From JASJBU01 sp965372385 (lineage in GTDB: Bacteria > Pseudomonadota > Gammaproteobacteria > Chromatiales > Chromatiaceae): DNA of 7,059 nt. Below, piece after piece: positions 5,643-7,059 of the stretch. Where the stretch lies: the NCBI GenBank assembly GCA_965372385.1, contig CBDVCD010000181.1:1-7059 (forward strand). The letters are read 5' to 3'. The translations under genes and the position numbers were made by a program. Under the pieces are notes generated by a model that did no database searches, had not been told where the DNA came from, and saw nothing but the letters and a program-made list of their open reading frames with translations. Numbering within the stretch: position 1 is the stretch's first letter; each line of letters starts with the position of its first letter.

Positions 5643-6731
5643 ATGGAGAGCATCTACCGCGAGCGGGGATTTCTTCCAGAGACCGACCCATTGACAGCAT
5701 TCCCGCCTGAATCCGAATTGAGCATGCTGGATGAGCTAGGCTGTGATCTCCCCAGCCTGCTGATGGAGCCTGGGTTTCGTGACTATGTGAAACAACTGAA
5801 GATCCCTTCTTTGAATGGCGGTAATTCAACTGCCACGGACCTTCCCCAGCTTCGCCTCTACTACCTCCGGCTGGGATTTCTCGCCTCCGCCTATATCAAT
5901 CAGATTGGTCAGCCGCCAACAGCTTTGCTGCCCAGTAATATTGCTATCCCTTTATGTCACGCATGCAGTCTGCTGGGTCGTCCACCGATTCTCAGTTACG
6001 ACGGTTACGCGCTCTACAACTGGAAACGTTTTGATCACCACTTACCCATCGCGCTGGGCAATATCGATACCATTCAAAACTTTGTCCATCTCTATGACGA
6101 GCACTGGTTCATTCTGGTGCATGTAGAGATAGAAGCCATTGCCGCGAGAATTCTCGACGTCATTGCATCGGTTCAGGAGGCACTGCCTGAACCTGGCGAA
6201 ACAGTGTTAAACAATGCGTTGCATGAGATAGCGGAGGCAGTCAGCGAGCAAGTGGCAGTGTTGCAGCGTATCCCGGAAAAGATGGATCCCAGGCTCTATT
6301 TCAAAACCTTTCGTCCCTATATCCGTTATTTTGAAAACGTGGTCTACGAGGGTGTGGAGCATGAACCGATTGATTTCCGCGGCGAGACCGGTGCTCAGAG
6401 CAGTATCATGCCGATACTTGTCGCCTTCATGAAGATCCCGCATAAAAGCTCGATGTTGATGGAGCACCTATTTGCCATGCGTCAATACATGCCGGTTGCC
6501 CATCAGGCCCTGATCAAGAGCGTTGAGGCGATGCCTTCCATTCGCAACAGCGCCGATAAAGGGATCTATAACCAGGCATTGGAGGCCATCGCCAGTTTCC
6601 GTGAAGTCCACTATCGGTGGGCGCTGGAATACATCGCGCACCGGACCCCTGATCCAAGAGGCACAGGTGGAACACCCTATATGCAATGGTTGAAACAACT
6701 TATCGATGAGACCCGGCAATGGCGGCTATGA
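5643..6731 (+). CDS. Indoleamine 2,3-dioxygenase-family haem protein
   Basis: Haem b dioxygenase family that in known members opens the indole ring of tryptophan to N-formylkynurenine; 362 residues, somewhat shorter than human IDO1 (403). Family landmarks in order: LPSNIAIPL (96-104); YFKTFRPYI (219-227), whose Arg224 lines up by eye with substrate-binding Arg231 of IDO1 and whose Tyr219-Phe220 match Phe226-Phe227; FRGETGAQSSIMP (245-257), matching the IDO GGSAGQSS loop; MRQYMPVAHQALI (279-291); FREVHYRWALEYI (319-331) with His323 as the proximal haem ligand; and GTGGTPYMQWL (340-350), the C-terminal signature. The family call is firm; the substrate is inferred, since bacterial members are poorly studied and tryptophan may not be the true one. 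No other kynurenine-pathway gene is visible. The stop overlaps the following gene as ATGA. Codon use is visibly less GC-rich than in the sulfur cluster. Confidence 0.88.
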   Translation: MESIYRERGFLPETDPLTAFPPESELSMLDELGCDLPSLLMEPGFRDYVKQLKIPSLNGGNSTATDLPQLRLYYLRLGFLASAYINQIGQPPTALLPSNIAIPLCHACSLLGRPPILSYDGYALYNWKRFDHHLPIALGNIDTIQNFVHLYDEHWFILVHVEIEAIAARILDVIASVQEALPEPGETVLNNALHEIAEAVSEQVAVLQRIPEKMDPRLYFKTFRPYIRYFENVVYEGVEHEPIDFRGETGAQSSIMPILVAFMKIPHKSSMLMEHLFAMRQYMPVAHQALIKSVEAMPSIRNSADKGIYNQALEAIASFREVHYRWALEYIAHRTPDPRGTGGTPYMQWLKQLIDETRQWRL

Positions 6732-7059
6732 ATAGATTGCATAAATTCTCTCTTTGTGGATTATTGTTGTTTTTGGGAGTCAGTCTTGTGGTTCCAGGGC
6801 TGATGGAAATGCTCAGGTTCGAGTCCAGTTTTTCCCCTGTCGTTATAACTACCGTAGATGTCAGAAATCAATACAGAGCACTACACGGCATGATGGTTGG
6901 ATTGGGTCTTCTTGCCATGACTGCCTGTTTCAATTTAGAGAGGGCCCGCAACCTGGTACTCTGGCTTGGAACCACGATGGCGCTGTTGGTTATTGCACGG
7001 ATCTATTCGCTCATCGTCGATGGTATTCCCGGCACGATGACCCTGATATATCTTTTTAT
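6728..7059 (+). CDS. DUF4345-like small membrane protein (3' end missing)
   Basis: Translation from the ATG overlapping the upstream stop (ATGA, 6728-6731) gives 110 codons before the window ends. It shows three clear hydrophobic segments, roughly residues 7-28, 53-70 and 75-97, and the start of a fourth. RNQYRALHGMMVGLGLL (46-62) and ARIYSLIVDGIPG (90-102) resemble the 'R..YG...GLGL' and 'GR..SL..DG.P' features of the DUF4345 family of four-helix inner-membrane proteins, whose function is unknown. The coupling suggests co-expression with the dioxygenase. I assign no biochemical role. The family call is from remembered pattern and only moderately sure; the membrane character is certain. Confidence 0.7.
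   Translation, partial: MNRLHKFSLCGLLLFLGVSLVVPGLMEMLRFESSFSPVVITTVDVRNQYRALHGMMVGLGLLAMTACFNLERARNLVLWLGTTMALLVIARIYSLIVDGIPGTMTLIYLF

Noticed and set aside
5691..5696. TTGACA resembling a -35 box
   Set aside because: It is inside the dioxygenase coding sequence and has no convincing -10 box 17 bases downstream.

Overview
This is a plus-strand, tightly packed stretch of bacterial chromosome. It looks like a gammaproteobacterium, possibly a sulfur-oxidising type; that placement rests on the flavour of the proteins and is only moderately secure. All supported genes lie on the + strand. Positions 1-5311 form one compact sulfur-metabolism cluster with ATGA or longer overlaps. Positions 5312-7059 hold a gene remnant, an indoleamine 2,3-dioxygenase-family gene and the start of a membrane-protein gene, with visibly lower GC and looser codon choice.

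Sulfur cluster, in order: (1) the 3' part of an Rrf2-family Fe-S regulator of the SUF-regulator type; (2) SufS cysteine desulfurase; (3) a SufU-type scaffold/sulfur-transfer protein; (4) a 62-codon ORF that reads as SufT with its middle cut out in frame; (5) a JAMM/Mov34 metalloprotease like mycobacterial Mec; (6) one 482-residue polypeptide joining a CysO-like (MoaD/ThiS fold) sulfur carrier, a rhodanese domain and a MoeB/ThiF E1-like adenylyltransferase; (7) a CysM-type PLP cysteine synthase.

My reading is that the cluster encodes a protein-thiocarboxylate route to cysteine, equivalent to the CysO/CysM/Mec/MoeZ pathway of Mycobacterium tuberculosis. SufS (with SufU) takes sulfur from cysteine as persulfide, and the rhodanese domain may relay it. 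The MoeB-like domain adenylates the carrier's C-terminal Gly-Gly, which becomes a thiocarboxylate. CysM would use this to make a carrier-cysteine adduct, and the JAMM protease would release cysteine. Two things are unusual. The carrier is fused N-terminally to its own activating enzyme, so its Gly-Gly lies inside a longer chain and would have to be cut free; the JAMM protease encoded just upstream is the obvious candidate. Also, SUF-type genes (regulator, sufS, sufU, sufT remnant) are present with no sufB, sufC or sufD between regulator and sufS, which suggests a Fe-S operon eroded or rewired toward sulfur transfer.

After the cluster, 5312-5642 contains the C-terminal remnant of a metallo-beta-lactamase-fold gene. 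Then come a complete haem dioxygenase of the indoleamine 2,3-dioxygenase family and, ATGA-coupled to it, the 5' part of a DUF4345-like small membrane protein that runs off the window. I found no tRNA, rRNA, CRISPR array, insertion sequence or convincing intrinsic terminator.
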